Numbered from the stretch's first letter, positions 1-11,252 are shown. The stretch: DNA of 64,000 nucleotides from Plectrocnemia conspersa (GCA_009617715.1 VTFK01000445.1:124001-188000), one strand, 5' to 3'. Translations and numbers: made by a program. Notes: generated by a model not told the origin, from the letters alone.

Positions 1-1110
1 ACAAATTTATTTAACTTTTATGATTAGGTATATAAAATGAAAATTAATGAGTTTTATCTATATGAATATAATAAATTATTTTATATACTTTTTAATTACA
101 TCAATATTTTTATTAGCATACCTTAAATGTGAAACATAAATTTGATAATTTATAACTGTACATAAAAAGTAAATTTATTATTGTATTTATTACAATAACT
201 TGAATAAAAATTAGTTAAATGTATGCTAACATTTTTACAAAGCAATATTCTACGGATCGTTAAAATTGTACGGTCTATTCGTTTTGGATAGGCTTAACTA
301 CTATCCAATATATAGCTCCAAAATATGAAGTTTGATGGACTATGAAAACCATCACTCATATCTTGATAGTTATAATTAATGCCGAATCAATAAAAATATA
401 TCTCAACAAATATATATTATATACTTTCAAGAGGTAATATCATATTTATAATTAGATTAAACAGTAAGATGAAACATATGTTTATGTAAATTTACCTTTA
501 TAATTTTGAAGAACAATAACAAATCTATACGTGCCAGGAACTAATAATAAGTAGTCGTAAACAATTTCTTTACTCAAAATATTTTTAAACGTCAGTAGTG
601 TGCAAAAAAAAAATATATATATATATATATATCCTTAATCATATGTTAGATTTTCTGTGATTTTTTATTACTTTTTAAAGAGTATATTTATACGGTATTT
701 TTTTTACTTTTGCAGTGAAAATATTTACAAAAATTTCAATGGCCAAATCGTTCACAATTTAGTTAGAATGAAAAAAATATATTATTGTGTATTTGTCATT
801 TAGGTAATTGACAAAACAAAAGTTACAGTAGGAGTTTTTAAAACTAATCATTATTTCAACGTTTTTTTTAAATATCGAAATACGTGAAATAAAAAAGGTT
901 CATGGTGAAAATAACTACATTTAGTGAATATCTAGCGATAATACGAATAGTAAAAATAAAAAAAAACTAATAATGAACAAAAAAATGATTTTAACTCATA
1001 TAAAATGGACCAATCGAAAAAACATCTAGACCGTTTTGGATTGAAGAACATTTCTGATGAAAGTAAAATTCTATTTATATCATTAGATAGAACTCTATGT
1101 TCATCATTCA
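1..1110. other. AT-rich DNA, no gene seen
   Basis: Low-complexity A+T-rich sequence with poly-A and poly-T runs. No open frame with coding character, no tRNA boxes and no recognisable element, apart from the short dinucleotide tract listed separately. Confidence 0.7.
613..634. repeat. (AT)n microsatellite
   Basis: Eleven uninterrupted AT dinucleotides following a poly-A run. Confidence 0.95.
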
Positions 1111-1290
1111 TAGGGTGCTTTTTTATTACCGAATGGAAGGTACCACTTTCTTGGCGGTACAGTGAAAATGGTAGATTATAAGAATGTTTTCATGGAATTA
1201 TTTTTTGACCCTTTCATGGAAAAAAACGTGAGCACAAATTTGAACTTCACAGATGTTCTTGTGCCCTTTTATCGGGCAAAAAATTTTTTT
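1110..1290. other. Short island of near-normal composition
   Basis: About 180 bp of mixed composition in AT-rich flanks. It contains a small inverted repeat (GGTACC and GGTAC) and a GCCC/GGGC hairpin close to a poly-T run. No frame is convincing. Function unknown. Confidence 0.3.
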
Positions 1291-1299
1291 TTTATAAAT

Positions 1300-1920
1300 T
1301 AATCTATTCAAAGCAGTGAAAATGAATTAAAAAAATATTAAAATTATCGTATTTTTTTTAATATATAAAATATTAAAATATATAAAAATAAATTTTTCCC
1401 CCCGCAATAGTTTTTAAATAAACCAATAAAATTTATTTAAGTCATAATTAAAAAAAATATCAATTGTACTAGTTATCGAGCAAAAAAAAAACTTGTAGAA
1501 GTAACGTAAGAGTATGCCACAATGAATGGGATCACGAAATTATTGAATCGTTGATAATTTACATGCCTTTCTGACTTTTAGTAATATTGAGGGTTCAGAA
1601 AAAAATATTGTAAGTACGGTTTTTTAGTTTTTTTTAAAATGATTTTTCACTACATGTTATTTTTTAATAAAATATTTTACTGTTTAGCTTGTATTTTAAA
1701 TTCATTGATGTGTAATTTTGCAAAGAACATTTATAGGGTTCGAAAATATTTTTTCAAGAACATAACATATATTTAGATATATACGAAATATAATTATTTT
1801 GTAGTTGTAGCGTTTTTGCACGAAAATGTATGTATTCAACTTTTTTTAATTACATTAATTTATAATAAGTTAAATTTAAATTACTTAGGTAGAGACAATT
1901 TTCTAATAAAAATCAATGAC
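1300..1920. other. AT-rich DNA, no gene seen
   Basis: Poly-A/T-rich sequence without coding frames or repeats that I can recognise. Confidence 0.65.
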
Positions 1921-1944
1921 GGCCATAAAATATATAGTTACATT

Positions 1945-2230
1945 ATAAAATTACATAGAAAAAAATATACTTGATAAAATTTCATAAGAAATAAATTACA
2001 CGTGGAAAAAATGATATAAAAATAAATTTACACGTGATAAAATTATAAGGCATCAACTACACTTGAAATAAATCACAAAAATTACCTATATAAGGAAATA
2101 AATACATACCATGTATGACATTTTATGCTTGCCGTTGATTTTCTATTAGATAACTATCAAGTTCTTTCTATATGTAATTGAAGCTGTGTAAATTTATCAC
2201 GTGTAACTCTTTCCATGTGTAATTTACCAT
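1945..2230. repeat. Imperfect inverted repeat carrying CACGTG E-boxes
   Basis: The left part (about 1950-2045) recurs in reverse complement at about 2160-2230. Both arms contain the block AAATTACAC[G/A]TGGAAA followed by TTACACGTGATAAA. Three exact CACGTG hexamers occur (1999-2004, 2031-2036, 2198-2203), plus one CATGTG (2214-2219). The open frame on the minus strand here is a by-product of the repeat. It could be a decayed miniature transposon; no target duplication is clear. Confidence 0.5.
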
Positions 2231-2379
2231 TTTTTTTTATGTAATTATATTCTGACAGCAAAATATAATATATACATACATCACTAAAAAATGTGTTAAA
2301 CATGACAGAACCCATTATATATTTTTGCGTTGTATATAAACATTTTTTTAAAAACAAGCATTTTTGGTACATGACAGAC

Positions 2380-2412
2380 GTTAGCCTAATGCGTCACAAC
2401 GGGGTAACAATA
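2380..2412 (-). mobile_element. SINE tail fragment (diverged)
   Basis: About 30 bp resembling the 3' tail seen in the full SINE copies (compare CCCAATGCGTTACAACGGG). The orientation matches the minus-strand copies. Too short to be certain. Confidence 0.35.
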
Positions 2413-2686
2413 CAAATATATAAATAAGTATTGTGACATAATATATTAAAAGTGAAGTAGAGGGTATATTTTATAAAAGTAATCATTCATTTTTTATTTT
2501 ATAAATATTAATTTAATTCTGTTGCACAAATCGAACGCAGAACAATTTATTTTTATTTATTTTTTTTAATAATAATCTATTCATTTTAACTTCACGTGTT
2601 TCCTAAATGCATCATGGTGCTTACTATTTAAACTAAAATTGAAACATATATTTAAAAATATGGTGCAAATCTAAGATAGATGAGCA

Positions 2687-2887
2687 TTATAGCTCATTTA
2701 ATTCCAAATACAGCCGAAAAATTTTTGTGTTTGGCAAGCTCGTTAAAAAGCTGGATAACTCGTTTTTGAGCACTGACATTCTGGCCGCGATGAATAAGAA
2801 TAAGGGACGCGATCGTGACTCTAAAGCTTGCAGCTGAAAATCACCGAGTCTTAGAGTGCGTGCTTGACAGAGCTTAACATAAATCAA
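2687..2887 (-). pseudogene. 3' end of a LINE ORF2 (relic)
   Basis: A 66-codon minus-strand frame contains ESRSRPLFLFI and ends LPNTKIFRLYLELNEL, like the C-terminal end of non-LTR retrotransposon polymerases, where a basic strip is followed by a short 'DIF-L-L' tail. The LINE at 43-44 kb carries ESRSRPLLLF at the same place, and the two share the exact stretch GGACGCGATCGTGA. I infer a 5'-truncated copy of the same family. The frame upstream is broken, so this is dead sequence. Confidence 0.45.
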
Positions 2888-2889
2888 TA

Positions 2890-3430
2890 GGGCAGCACCA
2901 AAGAGACAAGCGGAAACACAAATCCACGTATTAAATTATTTATATATTTATAAATGATCTATCTTTAAGGATATAAGCATTCGCGTTACGTGCCATAAAT
3001 CAGCACCATTACAAAAAACGTACAGTCACCGGGTTGCGGAAATACATCGAACCCTTTTAAGACAATGCAGCAGTGGCTCTCCATACAACAAAGCATCTAT
3101 CTTTACCATTAAAGTTGCGTGCTTAATGACAATCATTAACGCCAAACCAAATATATTTACGACCACAAACGCTGCCCAAGAAGTACAGATTCTTATAATA
3201 AGATACATAAACGAAGAGGATGAATCTCTTAAGTCTACCAAAACGTTTTATACCAAACCATACAAATTTGGTACCTCATTCGCAAATGTATGGCAGCAGA
3301 AACTCATTATAGCGACATGAGTATCATCCGGAATTGTATAGCCCTCAACGAAGTCTACTAATCCGGTTCACAAGACACCTGTTCATTTTTATTTCGGCAG
3401 ATTTAGTAAACGCTAACCTAGTTTATGCAA
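2890..3430. other. Mixed-composition stretch with a hydrophobic minus frame
   Basis: A minus-strand frame of 71 codons (3241 down to 3026) contains two hydrophobic stretches that could be membrane segments (SFMYLIIRICTSWAAFVVV and IFGLALMIVI). A plus-strand frame of 64 codons overlaps it. Neither matches a family I recognise, and no flanking splice sites stand out. It may be a receptor-gene relic or a non-coding island. Confidence 0.25.
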
Positions 3431-3820
3431 TAAATATATATATACATATATTCGGCTTGTTTTCCTGACTGTTCATACACTCTCAGCTTTTTATAGTGTA
3501 TAAAAAAAAATATTTTAAATAAAATTAAAAAAAAACTTTTTAAGAATACTAGTCAATCATTAATATTTTTTCAAAAAAAAAATAAGTGTTAAAATTGTTT
3601 TACAATATATTTATGCATATTTTAGATGTTTATATATCAAATAAAAATTAAGCAGTGTAGAAGAAAATTGGAAAATAGTACACTACATGATTCCACTTTC
3701 ACGACTTTCCCCCACATAAGCATAATAAATTTACAAATAATTTCACAAAGATCTTTTGCGCTTGTACGCACAATGTAAATTGAATGTTCCCAAAAATACA
3801 CAAAACAATCCCTCTCTTTC
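3430..3820. other. AT-rich DNA, no gene seen
   Basis: A+T-rich. If the adjacent exon is real, the part just below 3910 is intron. No branch point or acceptor can be assigned. Confidence 0.55.
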
Positions 3821-3909
3821 TTACTCTTGCATTTTCATCTCAAATAAACAAAAACTTTGGTTTCCCGCTTTAACGAAACTTTTCCACGCATTATTAATAT
3901 AGCTCTTAC

Positions 3910-4465
3910 CTCCTTTGTGGTTCACGTTGAAGGTCCTCAACCTGTAGGAGTCCTCATCCGGCTCCTGCTCCGGAGCCATAGTCTTGGGCACATCCAAGAA
4001 GGCCGTGGATCGTCTATGCGCCGGAGAGTGCTGCGGGCGCCTCCTGGCCGAGGCCTGGCGCCTCACCGGGGGCGGAGTCTCCGCCTCAGATAGCCTCGGC
4101 TCACTGCTGTACCTAGCTGGGGCCGTAGGGGCCACAGGAGCCAGCGTGTTCGGGGGGCGGCGCCGCGAGGGCCTACCGGCCGGGGCCCTCGCGGACTGCG
4201 ACCTGGCGGCGGGGCGCCGGCGCCGAGGGGCAGCGGCACCAGCTATGGCCTCCATGCTTGAAGATCCCGCCGCGCAAATCGACATGCTGCGCGCTTTGCC
4301 ATGGCCGAGCGACGCGACCTCAGCCATGGTCGCGACGAAACTGACTCGCTCAACTCGCGGAAACTCTGCGAAAAGCTCGCCCCCACCCAAAGCTCCGTCG
4401 TAGCGTAGAGCTTTCCCCGCGGCGAGCTTTAGGCGCATACTACGGTTTGTTTTGGACGCACACAT
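3910..4465 (-). CDS. GC-rich coding exon, possible RGK-type small GTPase N-terminus
   Basis: An open minus-strand frame begins at a methionine codon at 4465 and runs about 185 codons to a clean splice donor (GAG|GTAAGA; GT at 3909-3908). Composition jumps from AT-rich to strongly G+C- and CpG-rich exactly over this frame and drops back past the donor. The protein is basic and low-complexity: RRRRPAARSQSARA, RRRPP, then SEPRLSEAETPPPVRRQASARRR, ending STAFLDVPKTMAPEQEPDED and SYRLRTFNVNHKG. An Arg/Ser/Pro-rich start followed by an acidic patch and 'SYRLRTF..KG' resembles the N-terminal extension ahead of the G domain in RGK GTPases, which bind calcium-channel beta subunits. The G domain itself is not in the window and would lie further left on the minus strand. 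The true start could be Met1, Met47 (4327), Met61 (4285) or Met71 (4255). Coding status is fairly likely; the family is a guess from one peptide. Confidence 0.5.
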
Positions 4466-4538
4466 ACATATGTAGGTGCGGCATTATTTTTAAAGATAAG
4501 AACATATCGCGGTATTTATGTTACGATGCGAACAACCT

Positions 4539-4582
4539 CCCCACGCTATGTTTATCAAATTAAATCAACTTCTTGCGTGGGG
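4539..4582. repeat. Small inverted repeat upstream of the GC-rich exon
   Basis: CCCCACGC (4539-4546) is repeated in inverted form as GCGTGGGG (4575-4582) with a 28-nt loop. It lies about 75 bp upstream of the first possible start of the minus-strand exon, so it may be in its 5' UTR or promoter. Confidence 0.4.
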
Positions 4583-4943
4583 GCTTTAAGCTCGTACTTG
4601 TTGATTCGGAGTGTAATTACAGTAAAGCTTCGCTCAATTGATTTAGTATATATTAATATTAGTATTATTATTCGAGTGACTTTTAAAATTACCTCCATTT
4701 ATAAATGCTTCTAATACATATGAATCCGTCTCTAAAAAATATTTTTAATTTCATATTTATTGATACATACGATATATAATAATAATATTAATAGAAATAC
4801 ATAAAAGAAGTTCGATCGTTTTCAATTAAATGTAATATATTTAGGATTTTAATGACATACGTACATTGTTTATTATATAGAGCAGCGGATTCTAACTGCT
4901 TTTTTAACAAATTTTAATTTTAGAATCATACTATGTGTAGTGT

Positions 4944-4990
4944 AGTGTATACACTTTAACATTAGAATCTAATGTCAGAGTGTATACATA
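4944..4990. repeat. Near-perfect 47-bp palindrome
   Basis: The core ACATTAGA-A-TCTAATGT (4959-4975) is perfect. The arms extend outward through GTATACACT on each side with a few mismatches. It may be the remains of a palindromic miniature element. Confidence 0.6.
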
Positions 4991-5249
4991 TTAATTACAG
5001 TGTCGGTTCGTAAAAATTTGCATTGAAAGGGCTCAAAGATTGAACAAAATATTCATGACAAAACCAAAATAAAATATTAGGCTAAAATTATTAAATGAGT
5101 TAAGTTGACATAAAAATATTTATAACAAAAACATTATTTTTTTACTGGGAGAGCTGCAGTTCTGCAGCCCATTTTATCCAGGAAAATTAATTTTGTTACA
5201 CAAGTTTACTATGGCTCAGAATCAGTATTATACGACGCGTTTTAAATTA

Positions 5250-5610
5250 TTTTATGATGATGCTGAAAAATATTTCTGGCCAAATATTGAGAGAATTCCA
5301 GAAAACTTTCGTTGAATAACTTAAAATATGTATTATTTTTTATTTTAAAAGTAATTTTTCAATTCAAATTAATGTCAACATCAAATGTCTTGTGCAACTA
5401 CGGTTTTTCTTGATTTTTTTTTAATATTACTTCCAAAAAGTATTTCTGGCGAAATGTTGAAAAAAACCAAGTAAACATAGAGACAGAACGTAAATATGAA
5501 AAATAACATTTAAAACATATATAAGGTTTTGTTTACATGACTTTCAAAGTGTTTAGTTGATTTTAATTAACATCAACACAAAATGTCCTGTTTATTTCTT
5601 GTTTTTTATC
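5250..5610 (+). repeat. Degenerate tandem duplication, about 175-195 bp period
   Basis: The block TATTTCTGG[C]CAAATATTGA at about 5268 recurs as TATTTCTGGCGAAATGTTGA at about 5440. The later block with CATCAAATGTCTTGTG (about 5380) recurs as CATCAACACAAAATGTCCTG (about 5572). Order is conserved, so this is an old tandem duplication. No coding frame. Confidence 0.5.
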
Positions 5611-5619
5611 AAAAAAATT

Positions 5620-6470
5620 CAAACATATGTTCATATAATAACATAATTTCTAAGATTATTTATCAATACTAGATCTTTTCTAGTTCTGGTAAAAAGTCAG
5701 GAAGTGGTAAACGTTGAAGATTGTCGATAAATTAAATTTATGAAAAAAGGCCATAAGTTATCATATTATACTCACAAAAAGCACAAAAGAAATTTATTAT
5801 ACCATTCTGTATATTCTTGAATTTATATTGAAATGTTTTTTTAGGATATGTGAGATTTTAGTAGAAAATTTATGGGAGTGTTAAATAGCATTATTTTACA
5901 TTTTTTACATATTTTAAAATTATTTTTAGCAGTGATTGCATGAATTATTTAATTTTCAACACAGTAAATAATTAACTATATTTTTTTTTAATCACAGAAA
6001 AATGTGATGGATATCTGAAAAAACCTATGGGAGCTCACAAACAAAATCTTATATACACCATAAGTGGCGAAGTAACGAAAGTGCGCTCACAGACATAAAA
6101 CGTACTAGAAAAATACATTTTTCCATTATAAATTTTAAAATAAATAATACATAACTTCACAAGTAATTTTTTATTTTGTAATACTATCTACTTATTGCCA
6201 GAATATTAAACGTAGAACTAAAATTTAGTTTACAAAACTAAGTACAAATTTGCACCCAGGATGCTTACCAAAGAATATTGTGTTATAAATAATTAATTTT
6301 TCAATAATATATTCGTTATTTATTTTTCCACTTGGACAGTCAGAAAATCAACTCTATTTGTAATAGCTTTTAGTTATATAACGTTGTACATTTTAATTTT
6401 AATTCTCGTATAGCGAATAAAAATAAAATATACTTAATAGTAAGTGCCACTCACTTTAACAAATTAATTT
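5620..6470. other. AT-rich DNA, no gene seen
   Basis: A+T-rich with no frame or repeat I can assign. A CTATGGGAGCT motif at about 6025 resembles the GGGAGCT strip found near 13.7 and 35.5 kb. Confidence 0.6.
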
Positions 6471-6479
6471 CTGCACCAC

Positions 6480-6595
6480 GTTAATACCTGCGCACTATAA
6501 AAATGCGCGTTTTGTCGGATCAATCGCACATATGTACAATATATGTATACTATAAATATATATGACATAAACTTTTTAACGGAGGTGTGACATGA
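6480..6595 (+). promoter_or_regulatory. Possible core promoter or small regulatory island
   Basis: TATAAAAA (6496-6503) lies between GCGCA and TGCGC. TCAATC, an initiator-like sequence, follows about 26 nt downstream. AGGTGTGA (6583-6590) is a consensus T-box half-site. No transcript or coding frame is visible downstream, so promoter status is speculative. Confidence 0.15.
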
Positions 6596-6599
6596 GATA

Positions 6600-7530
6600 C
6601 TCAGAAATCGAAATTTATAATTTTAGATATATATGTAAAACATAGAGTAGTTTTTTATTTATTCGAAATAACAACATTATAAGGATGAGAAGTTTATTAG
6701 AAAGTTTCAAAAATTAGCGAGCCAATGGAAAAATTTTGTGACAGTAAGATAACGTTAGAACGTAAGGTAAAAGCTTCAGGTTAAAGCGTAAGGTTAAACA
6801 TCAATGGAACTCCTTAGTATGGAGATTTCACGTGAATATATTGATGTAACATTGGTTATTATAAGGTGCATGTAGAATCATATCATTTTTTTTTCTGAGA
6901 ACGACTTCATATTTCAATCGCTACCATTCGAATAGCAGAGCTATCTGAACATCAAAAATTAATTAATAATACATATTTCAGACAGGACACACAGTTATTA
7001 ATTTTATTTTACATATCAGATTTTTTTTAAAAGTATCTATTAAATTGAAAATTGCCAATAATGGTAAATACATTCCCAATATTTATCACTCCATGACATG
7101 AATCATAGAAATCAAACTCGTATTTTTTAGGCAAACTATCAGAGATTTTTATACTGTTCACACTATGGCACGTATACATGTAAACTGTTTACATTTATGC
7201 ACAGACACAATATTTATATTATTTTCACAATATCGTGGAACTAGTCGTTACCCAAAAAGACTAATTTATTATATGTCTTTATTGTTTGTAGAGCAATACC
7301 GACTTTATAAGTATAAGTTTCAGAGTAGAAACAGTTAAGAGTGACGCATGTACGTCTAAGTGATGAAATCGCTTCTGGCCATCTTTACACATATTCCATC
7401 ATCTTAAATTACACGGTTAGTTATTAATGCCACTGGGTATTTAAAACTTCAAACACGTTTAATATTATGTAGTGAATAAGTGTCTTTACTGATCACTATA
7501 AGTTTTTAGTGTACTTATAAAGAGCACTAC
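6600..7530. other. AT-rich DNA, no gene seen
   Basis: No convincing coding frame, structured element or repeat. Confidence 0.6.
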
Positions 7531-7535
7531 TTCTC

Positions 7536-7550
7536 ACAAGTGTCACTTGT
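7536..7550. repeat. 15-bp palindrome ACAAGTG-T-CACTTGT
   Basis: A perfect odd palindrome. CACTTG/CAAGTG is also the core bound by NK-2-type homeodomain proteins, so it could be a paired binding site. It is short, and chance is possible. Confidence 0.4.
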
Positions 7551-7883
7551 AGTGTTCAATATATAATAGAATCAATATTTCATGATGGTGTATTTAAATA
7601 CATTCGTTTATAACTATTTGTGTGCAAAGACCATAAATATAGACTCTTGCAGAATAATCTAATTATATTACGAATAGTAAAATATCGTATTGATATACAA
7701 ACATTAACAATTCTAAACTTTTATCATAACTTTACAAGAAACGCTCACTGTCGCTTTTAATAATCTTTCGTTACAAATACCAATTTATAATGATACAATA
7801 TATTATAATTAAATTTAGGTGTATAAGATGACATATGATACATAAAATAAAAATGGGATAATACCCTGTCATTGGTAATGAGT

Positions 7884-8532
7884 AGGGATTCCAATCCCGG
7901 GCCAAAATTTTGATCCCGGGATTTCGGTATTGCAATTAGTCGATCCCGGGATCCCGGGACCAGTCCCGGGATAATTTTCATGCTATTTTATCGATAAAAA
8001 TAATTTAAAATGAATAATACAATATATTTTTACATCTATTTTTTATAACATACAATGTATAAAGTACGTATAATTTTAGTCTTGGACTTAAAATAGAAAA
8101 TAATATAATAAAAATAAATAAGGGAAGGTCTTATATATTTATTTGAGAAGAAAAAAATGAACTTTTGACAATGTTTGCACATAGGTATGTACATTCATAC
8201 AGAATTAATTGAAAACATTATTTTGAATAAAACTCACGAAGTAACATCAAAGCATCAAGTGTTTTTATCATTTAGCCTTGATCTGATTTTTTTTGGTTCT
8301 TAAGCAGCCTGCTGAAAAAAAGCACGTTCAGACTCACAGCCTCAAAGATTCACAGATGAACGTGCAACTCGCGCAAGTTTGTCACGAAATATAACGATGT
8401 TGTCAATAATAATTCGATTTATTGATAAATCAGTCAATCCGAAAATTCGGGATTATGTTTTAAATCCAGGACTCATTCGTATTGAAAATCGTTCGGGATC
8501 AGGATCCTATCGGGATCGGGATTGAATATCTA
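7884..8532. mobile_element. hAT-like miniature transposon (non-autonomous)
   Basis: An 8-bp direct repeat TAATGAGT (7876-7883 and 8533-8540) flanks the element, the target-site length of hAT transposons. Imperfect inverted ends follow: AGGGATTCCAATCCCGGG on the left and, reversed, TAGATATTCAATCCCGATCC on the right. If the terminal T belongs to the element, the duplication is 7 bp. The left end carries five CCCGGG hexamers within about 75 bp (7896-7970); the right end carries diverged GATCGGGAT versions. The interior is AT-rich with no transposase frame, so the copy depends on enzyme made elsewhere. The minus-strand frame over the left end is a by-product of the GATCCCGGG repeats. Confidence 0.75.
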
Positions 8533-8540
8533 TAATGAGT

Positions 8541-9540
8541 ATAGAAACGCCTTTTCAAATATATAATATACTATTATATTTTAGTATAACGTAATTTATT
8601 AGTGTAAATTAAAAAAATAGTCAATTTTGCAAAGACACATTGTCTTATATTTTTATGGTAATTCTCAGTATATATTTATGCATTATATGATTCTTACAAT
8701 ATAATATTTACTATAAGCACATGTACCTAATATATTAATAATTATTAAATACGTACTATTATGATATATGTATACTATATATTAAAATTCGTTCTATTAC
8801 AGTAATATAGTAGAGCTTTCTGGCTTTTCTGAGTTGAACCACCATAATAATTTGATTCGTTCTGGACGCATACATATTTGTTATCTTAATAATACATACA
8901 TTCATATATATAATATATAATACTTATTCTATAGAATGAGACAATTCCTCAATTTATGTATCATATTTGTTGTAAAATAAAATAAATTTATATTAGAACA
9001 GTTTCTTGTAAAAACAAAACTGAAATATCAGGTTTTACTAAAACATTTAATAGATGAAGCAAACATGCGTTAGTTGAAAGGATCAAATTAAATAATAAAC
9101 CTTTCACCATATATAACAAATACCATTAATTAAAAAAAAACAAGATCAAAAAATGAATTCGATATTATGATCATCAGAATCTATATCATGAATACTATTA
9201 TTATTGAGATTAACAATTCATTAATATGTTTCTATTAATATAGTAAAAATATGATACGTTTATATTTGCTTTTTAAGATAATTTTACTATTAAAATATAT
9301 AATATATTTTTTTGTGAAAGTATTGATTTACTTTTGAGTTTCATTGTTAATACATGACAAATTTATCTTTAACATGCGAGAGGTAAAATATATGATAGTC
9401 AGAGAATAATATAGAGACCTCGATTTTGTAATTATTTAAACAATGTTATGCTTTATAAATAACGTATATTATATTTAAAAATTAAAATAAATAAATCCTG
9501 TCCTGTAAAAAGACAAACCTGACATAATAAAAAAAGGGCT
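8541..9540. other. AT-rich DNA, no gene seen
   Basis: A+T-rich throughout, with short poly-T runs. Nothing recognisable. Confidence 0.6.
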
Positions 9541-9548
9541 GTCTTTTG

Positions 9549-9660
9549 CATAATACACGTGGCATTATTGTTGCAATAAAAAAATTAAATAAATAAAAAA
9601 ATAATATATTTAAGCAACCGTCATATACTGTAGATCTTGCTCCGTCAGATTTTTACATAT
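9549..9660 (+). pseudogene. Mariner-type transposase relic
   Basis: In one frame the plus strand reads HNTRGIIVAIKKLNK, a stop, NNIF, then QPSYTVDLAPSDFYI and a stop. Mariner/Tc1 transposases carry DNARPH...PPYSPDLAPSDFHLF around their second and third catalytic acidic residues. The DLAPSD block is intact; the DN pair has become HN. The spacing between the acidic positions is shorter than in intact enzymes, so residues have been lost. No inverted repeats are visible. This is a dead fragment. Confidence 0.6.
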
Positions 9661-9779
9661 AAGGCGACAACACAAGTCAAAACATAATATTGATTTAAAA
9701 TAAAAGGCAAAACATCCATTGATTCAGTTTATGCATAACAATTGAAGGAAAATATAATTATATTGTGGGGCATTTTTCT

Positions 9780-10020
9780 TCCAGTGAGTTTTAGAAACTA
9801 AGAGTTCACTATAAACTCTAGGCAGATTGAACCACCCTTGCGGACTTGGTTGTAGATTTGTCCTCTTCCCTTCATAGAGACGTAGCTCAAATGTATAGGC
9901 CTATGAGTCTGATCAGCAGCCTCCAGAATAGAGATTAAGCTCTATCACCGAAGCTCTGTGGCATCATCTGAGCTCCATAGCAGCAGACGTCCAGCAATGA
10001 TCACCTACTAATAATATCCT
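9780..10020. other. Mixed-composition island, unrecognised
   Basis: About 240 bp of near-normal composition, with CAGCAGCCTCC and the related AGCAGCAGACG. Every frame is interrupted or unfamiliar; one minus frame reads KGRGQIYNQVRKGG. It could be a decayed element or a conserved non-coding block. Confidence 0.3.
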
Positions 10021-10226
10021 CTTTTCTATCCAATCAATATTATATTCGTATGATCCATCGATTAGCTATTGATCATGAGATAAAAATGTTGCATATTACG
10101 CGTTAAAAGCGCAATAAGCAAAAAGTCAATAGAGGGATTGGATAAGAGAAATGATTGATTTTAAACAAAAAAAAACATGTATTCCATTGAAAACCATATT
10201 GAATTCAAAATGACAAGAGCTAGATT

Positions 10227-10279
10227 ACATTTGTGTTGCATAATTGGTTTATAATTCAACAATTATGCAACACAAATGT
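10227..10279. repeat. Perfect 19-bp hairpin
   Basis: ACATTTGTGTTGCATAATT (10227-10245) is followed after 15 nt by its exact reverse complement (10261-10279). The stem is perfect and the loop can pair further (GTT with AAC). It may be a miniature-element core or, if transcribed, a small structured RNA. Confidence 0.85.
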
Positions 10280-10289
10280 TTCAATAACA

Positions 10290-10700
10290 AACAGAAAAAT
10301 CTTCGTAATTGGCCATCGTCTCATTAGTGGGCGAGCAATACAATATTTTAGGCAGACGTATTCGTTGTGCATATACTTCACTTTCGTCAGCACTTCATAC
10401 GGAACTTTCACCCGATATCTTCCTTTTGGAAAACAATAGAACTTATTCGAACTAGCACCAAGTGGAGCTATGCCCATTGACAGGGAATAATAAGACCGAG
10501 AAAGCAGCCGCTTCCCACTTTACGTCATCCCTGGTCCAGCTACAACTCCAAAATCTATAATTCAACCCGATCTTCGAAACAACTTGATTTTTGATTCCAG
10601 ACAAGGCTACAAGAACTTCAAGTAAAAACAATAAAAAAACTGCACTTTGATTCTGGAAAAATGTTGCACAATAATAAAAATTTAATATTAACAAGATATA
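10290..10700 (-). other. Two overlapping minus frames, unrecognised coding relic?
   Basis: One minus frame reads MGIAPLGASSNKFYCFPKG then RYRVKVPYEVLTKVKYMHN (10477 down to 10256). A second, one step upstream, contains FWSCSWTRDDVKWEAAAFS (10703 down to 10452). They would join by one frameshift. I recognise no family. It could be a broken gene fragment or chance frames in an island. Confidence 0.2.
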
Positions 10701-11240
10701 CAATTCAGTTTATTTAGTTGATTTTTTAGTGATTTTTACTACATTTTACTACAAGTAACATCGATGATTTGAGTTTAAAGTTAAGCTGCTGTCAGTTAAA
10801 ATTGCAGACACGCAAAATGCCCATCTGAAGCGTTGACATGTACTTCAAAAAATCAATAGCTCGTACCACAGAATGAACATATACATAAGCTTTTTGATCA
10901 TTTTGCTTTTCTCATATATGTGAATCTATCCGTCAGAAATATCAAAAATACGAATAATATTGTAACACACTAAAAAACATATTGAAAAGCGAATTATAAA
11001 TTCGATATCAATAATAATTATAAGTAAAATACTCATTTTTAATATCTATACGCTATGTACATTGAATAATCTCTTAATAAATCTATCATGTGCACGTATT
11101 ATTTCGATCCCGATAATAGTTTGAATTGTTTGTTCCCAACATAAAATATAAAATGGCACTAGAAAATACCCTAATATATAATGAAGCAACTGATAGAGCA
11201 CTAACCAAATAACTTCCATGATGGTCATTGTGATTTAAGT
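10700..11240. other. AT-rich DNA with one hydrophobic minus frame
   Basis: Mostly AT-rich. A 60-codon minus frame (11228 down to 11046) is very hydrophobic (EVIWLVLYQLLHYILGYFL), which AT-rich DNA readily gives by chance. Not called as a gene. Confidence 0.5.
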
Positions 11241-11252
11241 CAAGTTTTAAAA

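Noticed and set aside
3857..4403. Plus-strand frames of 78 and 139 codons over the GC-rich exon
   Set aside because: They are mirror frames of the minus-strand exon, which has the splice donor and a plausible protein.
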